DNA of 64,000 bases from Comamonas sp. (GCF_009360615.1 NZ_SPEY01000017.1:178769-242768), one strand, 5' to 3'; shown: positions 16,021 through 23,883, counted from the stretch's first letter. The notes: generated by a model not told the origin, from the letters alone. Translations and numbers: made by a program.

Positions 16021-16276
16021 TAGAAATATCGTTCATACGATTTATGGGTTAAAATATGCACCTTAAATTCTCCTGTGAAATTAATTGAGTATTCGATTTG
16101 TAGGGACGGAGTTATATGTGATTGCATGACAGGTGTAATTCTATCGGGTATCCGATTTGAAGTTGAGCTATTGCAAACTGTTTTGCTATGAGGGAAACAT
16201 TGGGAAGCCGATTTAGTAAGGCACTGGAAACACGACATTTCTTATGTCTTGAATATCGGGCATCCGATTTTAGTTG
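16021..16276 (+). repeat. Decayed second CRISPR-like array (5 units)
   Basis: Hairpins with stem 5'-AT(C/T)GN ... N'CGAT and 4-nt loops followed by TTT start near 16021, 16077, 16136, 16192 and 16249 (spacing 56-59). The stems are ATCGT/ACGAT, ATTGA/TCGAT, ATCGG/CCGAT, ATTGG/CCGAT and ATCGG/CCGAT. They match the stem and 3' flank of the main array at 17.46 kb. An open frame here (16020-16238, minus) is best explained as chance. Confidence 0.5.
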
Positions 16277-16286
16277 CTACCATAAT

Positions 16287-16314
16287 CAAAAGCCTTGGAG
16301 CAGTACCAAGGCTA
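16287..16314 (-). terminator. Rho-independent terminator
   Basis: AGCCTTGG/CCAAGGCT stem followed by TTTTGATT on the minus strand; ends the 17227-16324 operon. Confidence 0.75.
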
Positions 16315-16323
16315 GAAATTTAA

Positions 16324-16506
16324 TTAAGTAATTGCTTTAATGATTGATATAACTGGTATACCCATTATTAATAATTGTGTAGATGCACCAATTAGAGCTG
16401 TCTTTTTATCCCCCTTTTTGAGAGCATCTTTTGCAGTACATATTGCTGCAACGATGCCAATAAGTACAAATCCTGTAATCAGTAGAATTTCAAAATAATG
16501 ATTCAT
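16324..16506 (-). CDS. Two-TM small membrane protein (60 aa)
   Basis: Hydrophobic segments at about 5-25 and 42-58 separated by KDALKKGDKKTA. AAGGA precedes the ATG, which lies 3 nt after the stop of 16510-16731. Last gene of a three-gene operon. No family recognised. Confidence 0.7.
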   Translation of the reverse strand: MNHYFEILLITGFVLIGIVAAICTAKDALKKGDKKTALIGASTQLLIMGIPVISIIKAIT

Positions 16507-16509
16507 AAT

Positions 16510-16731
16510 TTATATCCTTTTAATTTCCAAAATATCATTTGGACTTTCTAAATCATGGGACCAGAGTCCTTTGTCAGTATAAGCCGCAGCTTCATAACCC
16601 TCGAGCTTTACAACATAATCGTAGTCCATGTGCAAATCATCAGGCATATACGCAATAAATTCCACATTCTTTAAGGTTCCATCACGTAATAGAACTACCA
16701 TACCGCTTTCCAACTTCTCCATTACAGTCAT
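16510..16731 (-). CDS. Small hypothetical protein (73 aa)
   Basis: Short beta-rich protein (VVLLRDGTLKNVEFI...), perhaps a small barrel. GGTAG precedes the ATG; 10 nt after the upstream stop. Middle gene of the operon. Function unknown. Confidence 0.7.
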   Translation of the reverse strand: MTVMEKLESGMVVLLRDGTLKNVEFIAYMPDDLHMDYDYVVKLEGYEAAAYTDKGLWSHDLESPNDILEIKRI

Positions 16732-16741
16732 ATCGGCTACC

Positions 16742-17227
16742 TTAAATCAATGCGCAAATAGCACTGTAAACTTGACGTAGAGGGTATAATCCACCCGAAT
16801 AAAGCTGATACTCAAATTCTTTAGGCAGGGTGGGTTGTTTATTATTCTTAATTGCACTCACATAAATTAAATGTAATTGTTGTATGTCTTTTAAGATTAA
16901 GTCTTCCTCGAAGCTCATTAGTTTAAATAATTCTTTTGCTTTCTTGAGTACATCCTCTGGGTTTACAAAGCTACCGTGAGCTTGATCATTTGCAAAGGTA
17001 ATCGAACTGTTGATTCCGGTAAGAAATGCTTTTACTTGATCCAAAACATCAGGGTTATTAAATTCGGTGTGAAGATCAAGAAGATATTTACCGTTATCAA
17101 TTAACTCACCTTGTGAGCTGCCATAAATAAAGCCAATTGTGGCGAAATCGCCGTGCCGCATCATATTGGTGGCAAATATAGCAGGGATTCCGCCTTTCCA
17201 ACTAACCGATAAATTTAATTTTTTCAT
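16742..17227 (-). CDS. Hypothetical protein (161 aa)
   Basis: AAGG 8 nt upstream of the ATG at 17227, with the cassette leader AACTTTGGAC before it. The N-terminal half is beta-rich with a Gly-rich turn; the C-terminal half is helical. No family recognised. Operon head. Confidence 0.75.
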   Translation of the reverse strand: MKKLNLSVSWKGGIPAIFATNMMRHGDFATIGFIYGSSQGELIDNGKYLLDLHTEFNNPDVLDQVKAFLTGINSSITFANDQAHGSFVNPEDVLKKAKELFKLMSFEEDLILKDIQQLHLIYVSAIKNNKQPTLPKEFEYQLYSGGLYPLRQVYSAICALI

Positions 17228-17241
17228 TCTAAAAGCCTTAA

Positions 17242-17296
17242 GTCCAAAGTTGATTTTAGTATTATACTATATATACCGCAAAAACATAATATTATT
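17242..17296 (-). promoter_or_regulatory. Cargo promoter cassette, copy 11
   Basis: AATATT, T-tract, GCGGTATAT, TATAAT, AACTTTGGAC (last base differs). Drives 17227-16324. Confidence 0.75.
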
Positions 17297-17339
17297 AAAT
17301 GTTTTTTGTTGGATTTTGATTATTTATTCTTTGTTAAGC

Positions 17340-17463
17340 AAGAGGTTGGATATAAAAAATATAGTTAAAACAGTTGGATAAAAAGAAAATACGAGAGGAA
17401 GTATAATTAATAAAAAGGTAAGTAAGAATTTGATTTATAATTAGAAACAGGTGGTGAGTTAAA
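17340..17463 (+). promoter_or_regulatory. A-rich leader-like region before the array
   Basis: A-rich, gene-free stretch directly before the best conserved repeats, containing TATAAT at about 17401. Its position fits a CRISPR leader; no other evidence. Confidence 0.35.
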
Positions 17464-18201
17464 GTTCTTAATTGTGTAGACGATTTGTGGAATCATGGAC
17501 ATTGCTTGCGCTGCATGCATTTCGTTCTTAATCGTGTAGACGATTTGTAGGAAAGCTATCGCAATTCGTTTACTTTCACCACATTCTTAATCGTGTAGTC
17601 GATTTGTAGGCAGAAAACAAGCCAATAGCCCAGCCTTGCTTATTCTTAATCGTGTAAACGATTTGTAGAGACTGATCTGCTAGGTCTGTCATAACAAATA
17701 AGTTCTTAATCGTGTAGACGATTTATAGTGTAGGTGTAAGGGTTGGTGATAGTCTTTTATGTTCTTTATCGCGTAGGCGATTTGTAGTATTGCTTTATTT
17801 TTGTTTTTCGCAATTATTCATTTTTTATCGTGTAGACGATTTGTAGAATAAGGACTCATGAATGGTGTCAAAGGCATAGTTTTTAATCGTGTAAACGATT
17901 TGTAGAATGAAATCGATTGTTTTAACTTCTCGTAAACTGCTCTGAATCGTGTAGACGATTTAAAAAATAGTTATTCCAGAAGTTTTTTTGAAACTGGTTT
18001 CTTTATCGAGTAGTCGATTTCTAGTACGCCAGTTGTACCGATAATCACGGTGTTGTTAATCTTTATCGTGTAGACGATTTGCAGAAATAACAATGCACAT
18101 ATTGAAAGCTTTTTAAGTTCTTTATCGAGTAGTCGATTTATAAAATATATGGTAAATCAGCCGCAGTATTTTTTGATGCTATCGAGAATTCGATTTAAAA
18201 A
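17464..18201 (+). CRISPR. Orphan CRISPR-like array: 13 repeats, 12 spacers
   Basis: The 28-nt repeats read GTTCTTAATCGTGTAGAC + GATTTGTAGA. They begin near 17464, 17524, 17583, 17642, 17702, 17761, 17820, 17879, 17939, 17998, 18058, 18117 and 18174. Spacers are unique and 31-32 nt (the last 29). The core is a hairpin AATCGT-GTAG-ACGATT. The top stem pair is T-A in most, C-G in the repeat at 17761 and A-T at 17998, 18117 and 18174. Repeats decay toward the right, so the leader should be on the left. The 28/32 format resembles types I-E and I-F, but the sequence is not a repeat I know. No cas gene is in the window. Confidence 0.65.
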
Positions 18202-18214
18202 TCAAAAAATACTG
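18164..18214. repeat. 14-bp inverted repeat around the last array repeat
   Basis: CAGTATTTTTTGAT (18164-18177) and ATCAAAAAATACTG (18201-18214) are perfect inverted copies. They enclose the terminal degenerate repeat, whose own stem is ATCGA-GAAT-TCGAT. It may terminate array transcription. Confidence 0.6.
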
Positions 18215-18269
18215 AGTTTATTTGGATGTTCAATCATTAAGATTGACTATCAAATTAACCGGCTGAGTT

Positions 18270-18710
18270 TTAAAAATCATCTTCAATTATGGATAGGTCC
18301 TGAGCGGTAATTTGAATGAAATGTACATGCTCTGCAATACTGGAGAGTAGGTTGCTTTCAATCTCTTTGGGTTCTTTTACTTCAAACGAGACGTTATGCT
18401 CATCAATTAGGCTTAGTTCGATTCTTTCATTGTACTCCAGATGCTCAGTGGCAATCGCTTGCCCATAATTCCAAAAGTCTGGTTGTAGTTTAGAATTTGT
18501 TTCTAGTGTATGTAAGCCTATGGATATAAAAGTACACGATGAAGTATTTTCGCGATATGCCTTTTGGAAAGTTAAAAGCATAATTTTAATAAACTTACCA
18601 ATATCCTTTTTTTTGATCTCGCTAAGATCGAGGGGAGCTGAAAATACAATAGGCATTTTCCAAGAATCGCCACCATAAGAATTTTCGACAGGTAAAATAT
18701 AAGATTGCAT
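18270..18710 (-). CDS. Hypothetical protein (146 aa)
   Basis: ATG at 18710 chosen because it follows the cassette leader (here AACTTTGGTTAG, with a weakened ribosome site). Acidic and soluble, no recognised domain. Monocistronic, adjacent to the array. Confidence 0.7.
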   Translation of the reverse strand: MQSYILPVENSYGGDSWKMPIVFSAPLDLSEIKKKDIGKFIKIMLLTFQKAYRENTSSCTFISIGLHTLETNSKLQPDFWNYGQAIATEHLEYNERIELSLIDEHNVSFEVKEPKEIESNLLSSIAEHVHFIQITAQDLSIIEDDF

Positions 18711-18724
18711 ATTGTTGACTCTAA

Positions 18725-18780
18725 CCAAAGTTGATAAATACATTATACTCTATATATACCGCAAAAATGATATACTTTTG
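18725..18780 (-). promoter_or_regulatory. Cargo promoter cassette, copy 12
   Basis: AGTATA, T-tract, GCGGTATAT, TATAATG, AACTTTGG. Drives 18270-18710. Confidence 0.75.
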
Positions 18781-18819
18781 TTTATTTTTGTGCTTTTAAA
18801 ATAATGTGTTTTGTTTGGA

Positions 18820-18957
18820 GCAGTCGGGTTAGAGTTGAAATTATATTTGCGATCCTTTCTTTGAAGTCTAAACCGGTTGCGTCAGCAACACGGTATCAAA
18901 GCGTAAGCGCGGTGCCGATAGAGTAACTCCATGGTGGTTAGGACTCATGGAGTTTTT
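18820..18957 (+). ncRNA. Candidate short divergent RNA with its own terminator (E7)
   Basis: GCAGTCGGG at about 18821, E-type hairpins at 18851-18914 (CCGGTTGC-GTCA-GCAACACGG, then GC-GTAA-GC). Then AACTCCATG (18925-18933)/CATGGAGTT (18946-18954) with a T-run on the plus strand. A complete small plus-strand transcription unit of about 135 nt. Confidence 0.5.
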
Positions 18958-18961
18958 ATCT

Positions 18962-19384
18962 TTATTCCGCCGTTGCCTTTTGATTTTCGTAGGCAGACAA
19001 TAACGTTTGCTCTGTCACTTCATAATCAAAAATCGCAAACGAAATTGCTGTTTGTAAATCCATGGATTGAGCCATTAACTGATTAACCATATTTAAAGCT
19101 AGTTCAACTTGATGAGTGTTAATTTTTTCCAAGCTTTCTTGTGTGAGGGTCGTATTTAAGAATGCCGGTATACTTGTCTTATGGCGGCATTTTAATAAAC
19201 AACTTCTAATTTGAGCATGTTCTTCTGGTGTAATAGCATTTAATAATTCACAAGCATGGGCAAAGCCAACAATACCAGATTCGACAGAAACTGCATGTTC
19301 TGTACAATGGACGCTATCAAATTCTGAAAAGTATTCATTCAATTTCCGTATAGCTTCTGCTCTTTGTGGGTGTAATGTAGTCAT
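18962..19384 (-). CDS. Hypothetical protein, paralogue of 21829-22065
   Basis: 140 aa from the ATG at 19384 (GGGAA upstream). The first 80 residues match the 78-aa protein at 21829-22065: both have a C-x-EH segment, then E-S-x-IVGFA-AC, then a P-x-FLN end. This longer version adds a helical C-terminal part. No known domain. Confidence 0.75.
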   Translation of the reverse strand: MTTLHPQRAEAIRKLNEYFSEFDSVHCTEHAVSVESGIVGFAHACELLNAITPEEHAQIRSCLLKCRHKTSIPAFLNTTLTQESLEKINTHQVELALNMVNQLMAQSMDLQTAISFAIFDYEVTEQTLLSAYENQKATAE

Positions 19385-19395
19385 GTATAAAATTC

Positions 19396-19444
19396 CCAAG
19401 TTTTTTACATTATACAATATATACCGCAAAAATATAATATTTAT
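19396..19444 (-). promoter_or_regulatory. Cargo promoter cassette, copy 13
   Basis: AATATT, AT tract, GCGGTATAT, TATAATG, AACTTGGGA. Drives 18962-19384. Confidence 0.75.
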
Positions 19445-19521
19445 ATTATTATTTAATGCTTTTAAATTGTTGCTATAAGTTATTGTTTAGTCATTTGTTT
19501 TTACCAAAAAATATTCTTTTT

Positions 19522-19590
19522 GATCCCTTTCTTGAAAGGGCTTAAGCCGGTTGCGTCAGCAACATGGATTTAAAGCGTAAGCGCGGGGTC
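19522..19590 (+). repeat. Structured hairpin element E8
   Basis: The first hairpin is CCCTTTC-TT-GAAAGGG, a compensatory variant of GCCTTC/GAAGGC elsewhere. Then CCGGTTGC-GTCA-GCAACATGG and GC-GTAA-GC. It sits directly before the plus-strand gene 19609-20262. Confidence 0.6.
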
Positions 19591-19608
19591 GTTGTATAAT
19601 ATTCCAAA

Positions 19609-20262
19609 ATGAAATCTGTTTGCCTTAAGGCGGATGTCTGTAGCGTTATGATCGTACTTCGAAACTTTAGAGTTGCAATGATTGGGTCCCGAACATTGCA
19701 TAAAAATCCGGAGAATCACAAAGATGTAGCACTTTGTTATAAGGTTTGCTATAGGTTTGCTGAACTTGGTATTTCATTTACAAGTGGGCTGTGTGGGCTT
19801 GGTATGGATGCAATAGCGCAAAGGGCTTATAGTCAAGCTGTAAACGATGGAAAGGCGTTTTTAAGCCAATTCGAGGTGTATGTCAGTCGGAAAGATGATA
19901 TTGATAAATCTCGGCTTCCTAACAGGCATTTAGCAATAATTAAAAATCCAAGCTTGAAAAAGGAACTTGAGGACTTGGCTTCCTCGCTTCATGGTAATTG
20001 GTCGAACTGTGATAGTTATGCGAGAGGGATGCACCATCGAAATTGTCATGAAATACTTGGCTACCACTTAAATAACCCTGTTAAAGCGGTTATTACATGG
20101 TGTGAATTGGATAATTTTGGTGACTATGTGGGAGGCAGCCGGACGGCATTAAAATTAGCAGAACGGTATCGTATTCCGATTTTTAACTTAAATACCCCAG
20201 ATAAGAAAAAAGTATTGGCAGAGATTCATGACTTTCTACGTTGGCATGAAATTGTAGGGTAG
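19609..20262 (+). CDS. SLOG/DprA-like Rossmann-fold protein
   Basis: 217 aa. VAMIGSRTL near residue 22 and FTSGLCGLGMDAIAQRAY near residue 57 match the two glycine-rich motifs of SLOG-superfamily proteins such as DprA, which bind nucleic acid or nucleotides. Only plus-strand gene in the cargo block. A TATAAT lies 8 nt before the first ATG, with no ribosome site, so the mRNA could be leaderless; the ATG at 19648 is an alternative. Probable role in DNA processing or nucleotide sensing, by family only. Confidence 0.75.
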   Translation: MKSVCLKADVCSVMIVLRNFRVAMIGSRTLHKNPENHKDVALCYKVCYRFAELGISFTSGLCGLGMDAIAQRAYSQAVNDGKAFLSQFEVYVSRKDDIDKSRLPNRHLAIIKNPSLKKELEDLASSLHGNWSNCDSYARGMHHRNCHEILGYHLNNPVKAVITWCELDNFGDYVGGSRTALKLAERYRIPIFNLNTPDKKKVLAEIHDFLRWHEIVG

Positions 20263-20285
20263 TGAACACTCATTACAATGAAAAG

Positions 20286-20513
20286 TTATACATAACCATA
20301 AGCAATAAAATTGTGGACCATACCAACTGTTGAATAAAGAAAGCCTGATACCGTGACACCAATCGCCAGTCTATAGCAGTAGGAATAATACTTTTCTCTG
20401 TTGAGCAAATATCCAAATGTTAGGATCAGTAAACTCAGAAAACAACAAGTTAAAAGAACCTGAGTAAAGTGATTGCTATAGAAAGAAATGAGCCAAGAAT
20501 CCACACTAGACAT
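20286..20513 (-). CDS. Two-TM small membrane protein (75 aa)
   Basis: Two hydrophobic segments (about 15-35 and 46-70) with a short Arg/Tyr-rich loop between. Ribosome site weak. It follows 20546-20761 by 32 nt and converges with the SLOG gene. Role unknown. Confidence 0.6.
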   Translation of the reverse strand: MSSVDSWLISFYSNHFTQVLLTCCFLSLLILTFGYLLNREKYYSYCYRLAIGVTVSGFLYSTVGMVHNFIAYGYV

Positions 20514-20545
20514 CCAAAAAGAAAATCTTTGAAAAAATATAAGTT

Positions 20546-20761
20546 TTAGTTGTTCGATACACTTGAGCGAATAGCATTGACTTCATCTACGTCCAACTTT
20601 TCTTCTAATAACTCCATAATCGAAATTTCATCTTCTTGAGAGAGTGCAGTAATCTCACCCCCATGGAAATCTTTGCCCATTTGTAAGGCATTAGTGATTG
20701 CTTTACGCTGATCCTGATCATCAGGCAGTTTTATCACGACTGTTAAAAATTTATTTTTCAT
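20546..20761 (-). CDS. Small hypothetical protein (71 aa)
   Basis: Basic N-terminus, acidic C-terminus (LLEEKLDVDEVNAI). GTGAG precedes the ATG. No recognised motif. Between two same-strand genes. Confidence 0.65.
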   Translation of the reverse strand: MKNKFLTVVIKLPDDQDQRKAITNALQMGKDFHGGEITALSQEDEISIMELLEEKLDVDEVNAIRSSVSNN

Positions 20762-20825
20762 GGATAACTCACTTTAAAATTATATTCTGGGGATTTGAGG
20801 TGCTAAATCATTAGATATTCATAAA

Positions 20826-21245
20826 CTAACTATGGCTGCCTTGTTTAGCCAATCTTTCTTTAGCTACACCCAATGCCCATTCCACGGTTGCCTTTGATTT
20901 AGCGTTATCAAACTTTTTCCTTAACTTGGCAAGTTGTTTATCATGCTGCTCAAAGTCTGCAATATAGCTATCATTGGCACCGCCATCAACTTTTCCTGCG
21001 GCTTCATAGCGAAGTTCACGAAACGAATCTAGTTCATGCTCAAAAAGCTCTATTCGCTTAGATTTCGATGGAAACAATCGACCAGTAAAGTCATTATAGT
21101 GTTTAAATGCAATTTCTAATGATTTGGCGTAATTTTCATCCTCACATGATTCCAATAAATCTTTGACTTCATCACAGAAAAATGAAATTGCCTCAAACTC
21201 TTTTTGAGTTACGCTCACAACAACTTTGATTTTAATTTTGCTCAT
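20826..21245 (-). CDS. Helical hypothetical protein (139 aa)
   Basis: After a short beta strand the protein is almost all charged helix, with heptad-like Leu/Phe spacing in FEHELDSFRELR and DKQLAKLRKKFD suggesting coiled coil. GGAG precedes the ATG. No family recognised. Confidence 0.7.
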   Translation of the reverse strand: MSKIKIKVVVSVTQKEFEAISFFCDEVKDLLESCEDENYAKSLEIAFKHYNDFTGRLFPSKSKRIELFEHELDSFRELRYEAAGKVDGGANDSYIADFEQHDKQLAKLRKKFDNAKSKATVEWALGVAKERLAKQGSHS

Positions 21246-21349
21246 GAAGTCAACTCCAAAAAATAGGTAGTAGGGTGTATCTGTGTTTGAATAGTAAAGT
21301 TATTATTCTAGGGGTACAGGATTGTCCCATAAGAAAAAAACGATAATAT

Positions 21350-21598
21350 TCATTTAAAAAAACTTTCACCTATCGCTTCTTTTTGCTTCGCAATTCTCAC
21401 ACATTCTTCGCATGTAATTTCATCCGGTGCTAAAAAACATAGTCTTTGTATTTGCTGTTTCCTTTTGAGAACTTCCTGATTGGGCGTATATTGCCATTTT
21501 TTCCCACACAAAGTATCAAAAGCAGAGCTTGTAATGTGGTAAATTTCATCTATGCCACAACAAGCATAATCATGTTTTTCTAATGACCTTGTAGACAT
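21350..21598 (-). CDS. Small Cys-rich protein (82 aa)
   Basis: ATG at 21598 follows AAGGATG and avoids overlap with the upstream gene. It has a CC pair, a T-LCGKKW segment and a T-CEEC segment, a pattern seen in small phage-like putative zinc proteins. Function unknown. Part of the 22721-20286 gene run. Confidence 0.7.
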   Translation of the reverse strand: MSTRSLEKHDYACCGIDEIYHITSSAFDTLCGKKWQYTPNQEVLKRKQQIQRLCFLAPDEITCEECVRIAKQKEAIGESFFK

Positions 21599-21608
21599 GG
21601 AGCATCCT

Positions 21609-21803
21609 TTATACAACTTCCATTTCGAAATTGGTATTCAATTTGAAAATGCATTCTTTGATTGCATGAGCTTCTATACGATCAATAAAACCAAGCGCAG
21701 ATTCTTCGGATTTAGTGAACTCAAAAACAATCCCCATACTTGAACTGACTTCAAAGTATTCGAGAAATTTACCGGTGTTGGTATCTTTTATTTTGAAAGC
21801 CAT
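21609..21803 (-). CDS. Small hypothetical protein (64 aa)
   Basis: Mixed alpha/beta, beginning AFKIKDTNTGKFLEYF. AAGGG precedes the ATG. Tightly packed between neighbours. No family recognised. Confidence 0.65.
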   Translation of the reverse strand: MAFKIKDTNTGKFLEYFEVSSSMGIVFEFTKSEESALGFIDRIEAHAIKECIFKLNTNFEMEVV

Positions 21804-21828
21804 GCTGCACCCTTAAATTATTTAAGTT

Positions 21829-22065
21829 TCAGTTGTTAAGAAAAGTTGGTTTAGTCCGGTTATTTCGTGAGCTTTTAATGAATTTCTGGACCTCAATAAA
21901 TTCATCTTCACTGAACACTTTTAGCATTTTACATGCAAGTGCAAAGCCTACGATATGACTTTCCCTCACAATTATATGTTCATTGCAAGTCGGGTTTTCT
22001 AAATCGTCAAAAAAAACATTGATGTTTTCGATAGCTTCCTGACGCTTTTCACTTTTGATCTGCAT
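21829..22065 (-). CDS. Hypothetical protein, short paralogue of 18962-19384
   Basis: 78 aa with the same framework as the first half of the 140-aa protein: EAI, C-NEH, ES-IVGFALAC, and P-TFLN at the end. GAGAG precedes the ATG. The pair shows duplication followed by loss or gain of the C-terminal part. Confidence 0.7.
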   Translation of the reverse strand: MQIKSEKRQEAIENINVFFDDLENPTCNEHIIVRESHIVGFALACKMLKVFSEDEFIEVQKFIKSSRNNRTKPTFLNN

Positions 22066-22085
22066 TGTTTTCTCTCTAGGGTGTA

Positions 22086-22721
22086 CTAGAACGGTAGATC
22101 ATTTGAATACTTTTCAATTTCATCCTGATCACATTTGCAAGTGAATGTCTCGCAGCAGTAGCAAAATTCGACATCCATAATTGAGGAAAAGGGCTTATTC
22201 TCTCGAATAGTCATAGTACTCCGAATCAATGTGCTGTTGAGGTAGTGGTTAGTCACTTGAGGGGATACCATAATCCAGTTTTTTTGGATTGACATGTCTA
22301 TCGGTTTGTTGAATGTGTAGCCGGTGGCATACTTGTAAGCACCATATAGATCATCAAGCTCTAAGGTGTCATAAAGTAAAAACTCATCATCAATGTTTTC
22401 ATAATCAGGTACCAGAATTTTGTCCATATCCTGATCAAATAAAATATAGTTAATAGGCTTGTAGACTGTTACTGGATCAAACAAACCTAAAGGGTCGGTG
22501 GTTGTGTGTTCTTCATGACGCAGTACTATAAATTCCCTTTCAGTAAGGTTTCTATAAATAGGAATTTCTTTACTTTCTAACTGCATGATGCCAACAAGGA
22601 GATCGGCATGTTGGTTATCTAACAAGAGACTAATCTGCTTGGAGAGTAAATTTTTAACTATGCTTTCATCTGCAATTTGAGCTACATGGATGGATTCGTT
22701 TTTCTTTATTGCTAGTAGCAT
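22086..22721 (-). CDS. Zinc-tailed protein, paralogue of 29602-30243
   Basis: 211 aa. It ends FCYCCETFTCKCDQDEIEKY + SNDLPF, near-identical in pattern to the end of 29602-30243, and shares Y-K-P-x-NYILF and VPDY in the middle. The four closely spaced Cys suggest a zinc site. Start set at the ATG that aligns with the paralogue (MLLAIKK / MLIAVQK). Confidence 0.75.
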   Translation of the reverse strand: MLLAIKKNESIHVAQIADESIVKNLLSKQISLLLDNQHADLLVGIMQLESKEIPIYRNLTEREFIVLRHEEHTTTDPLGLFDPVTVYKPINYILFDQDMDKILVPDYENIDDEFLLYDTLELDDLYGAYKYATGYTFNKPIDMSIQKNWIMVSPQVTNHYLNSTLIRSTMTIRENKPFSSIMDVEFCYCCETFTCKCDQDEIEKYSNDLPF

Positions 22722-22753
22722 TTCAAGCACCAACTTATAAAATATTAATTGGT

Positions 22754-22790
22754 GCTATTATAAAACATATACCGCAAAATAAACATACTT
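22754..22790 (-). promoter_or_regulatory. Cargo promoter cassette, copy 14
   Basis: AGTATG, T-tract, GCGGTATAT, TATAAT; leader AT-rich, with CACCAATTA instead of TTTGGAG. Drives 22086-22721 and probably the run down to 20286. Confidence 0.7.
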
Positions 22791-22871
22791 AAATCATATT
22801 AAGATACTTAATTAAACATTATTTTAAGTCGGAGATGGGCTATGAAAAATTAGATTAAGCGTAATAAAGAA

Positions 22872-22895
22872 AGCCGGATTATTGTTGATCCGGCT
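22872..22895 (-). terminator. Rho-independent terminator
   Basis: AGCCGGAT/ATCCGGCT stem then TTCTTTATT on the minus strand; ends 22908-23504. Confidence 0.75.
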
Positions 22896-22907
22896 CTCAA
22901 AGGGGAG

Positions 22908-23504
22908 TTAGAGGTTTTTGATTACATCTTTCACTTTCTGTTCTTTCTTGGCTGCTCCGATTGAATAAATTGTTTGAACAATATCGGTATACTCTTTTAT
23001 CGAAATTATACCGTCAGCCTTGTAACTGTTAATTTTTTCACGCAAAGGTGGAGTATTTTTGAGTTGGTTGAATAGATCAGTCCGGTTAAGTAGGGTAATG
23101 GCACTATCGTTTATTGGTTCATTTGATTTGGAAAGGATACAGTTTTTCACTTCCTCTGTACTGGAGTGGATTCGAAAATCATCACTAGATTGTTCAATTT
23201 TAATGGAACCATCCTTAAAGCACTTCTCCATAACGGCAAATCTTGGGTCCATTTGACTATATATTATTCTGTAATTATCTTTATCAATGTGTAGCTGAGG
23301 GTCAGTTACCAATTCGGTAATTGTACTTTCTGAATAGTTAAATACATCATTAAAAGCATTCTCAAATTGAATTCTAACAAGCAGGAAACTTCGGTCATCC
23401 TCAATGTTATAGACATTGTTATCAATAATTTTATTTTCAGGTAGTGGGGATGAGCAGCCGGCAAATAAAATTGCCAGTGCAGGAAGCATAAAGAGTTTTT
23501 TCAT
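22908..23504 (-). CDS. Lipoprotein of unknown function
   Basis: 198 aa. Signal peptide with lipobox LFAGC (Cys about residue 17), then acidic sequence. The last 45 residues carry I-x-x-Y-K-A-D-G-I-I-S-I-K-E-Y-x-D, closely like the end of the lipoprotein at 60588-61205, so the two may be distant paralogues. AGGA precedes the ATG. Likely attached to a periplasmic membrane face; role unknown. Confidence 0.75.
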   Translation of the reverse strand: MKKLFMLPALAILFAGCSSPLPENKIIDNNVYNIEDDRSFLLVRIQFENAFNDVFNYSESTITELVTDPQLHIDKDNYRIIYSQMDPRFAVMEKCFKDGSIKIEQSSDDFRIHSSTEEVKNCILSKSNEPINDSAITLLNRTDLFNQLKNTPPLREKINSYKADGIISIKEYTDIVQTIYSIGAAKKEQKVKDVIKNL

Positions 23505-23590
23505 ATAAAAATCCTAAAACTAAGGGGGTGAAAAAATAATTCAAATAAAACAAAAAAATAAATGGTGGTTTGCCTGTAGTATCTTAAAGC

Positions 23591-23841
23591 CTATTCCTGC
23601 TTCAATGAGTAAGATTTGCTTGGCAAGCCCTTTATTCTGGCTTTGTTAAGTTGAGCCTTATTTAAGTTTGATAGCAGCCCCTTAATCGTTTTAGGAGATA
23701 CGCTGATTTTAGCCTTACCAATTATCTGCTGCCCTCAACCAAAGTGCTTTTATACCGATCCTTGAGTTCATCAAGGGTGCCTGTAACCTCTGTGCTACGT
23801 TTTAAATCGTAGCTGTATTCAATAATCGTAAACTGTTTCAT
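23591..23841 (-). pseudogene. Frameshifted conserved small protein
   Basis: ATG at 23841 (AAGGGGTG upstream) reads MKQFTIIEYSYDLKRSTEVT + GTLDELKDRY then hits TAA. A -1 frame continues with GKAKISVSPKTIKGLLSNLN and stops at 23591. The join restores a pattern I recognise from small phage/plasmid proteins (TGTLDELK ... NPKTIKSLVSNLNNA). One lost or gained base near 23728 explains it. It fills most of the 380-nt gap between neighbours. Confidence 0.6.
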
Positions 23842-23883
23842 GTCACCCCTTAAAACATTCAATTATGAGATGTTTGAGCTAGA

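Noticed and set aside
16020..16238. 72-codon open frame on the minus strand
   Set aside because: It lies across the decayed hairpin array, has no good ribosome site, and its sequence is explained by the repeats.
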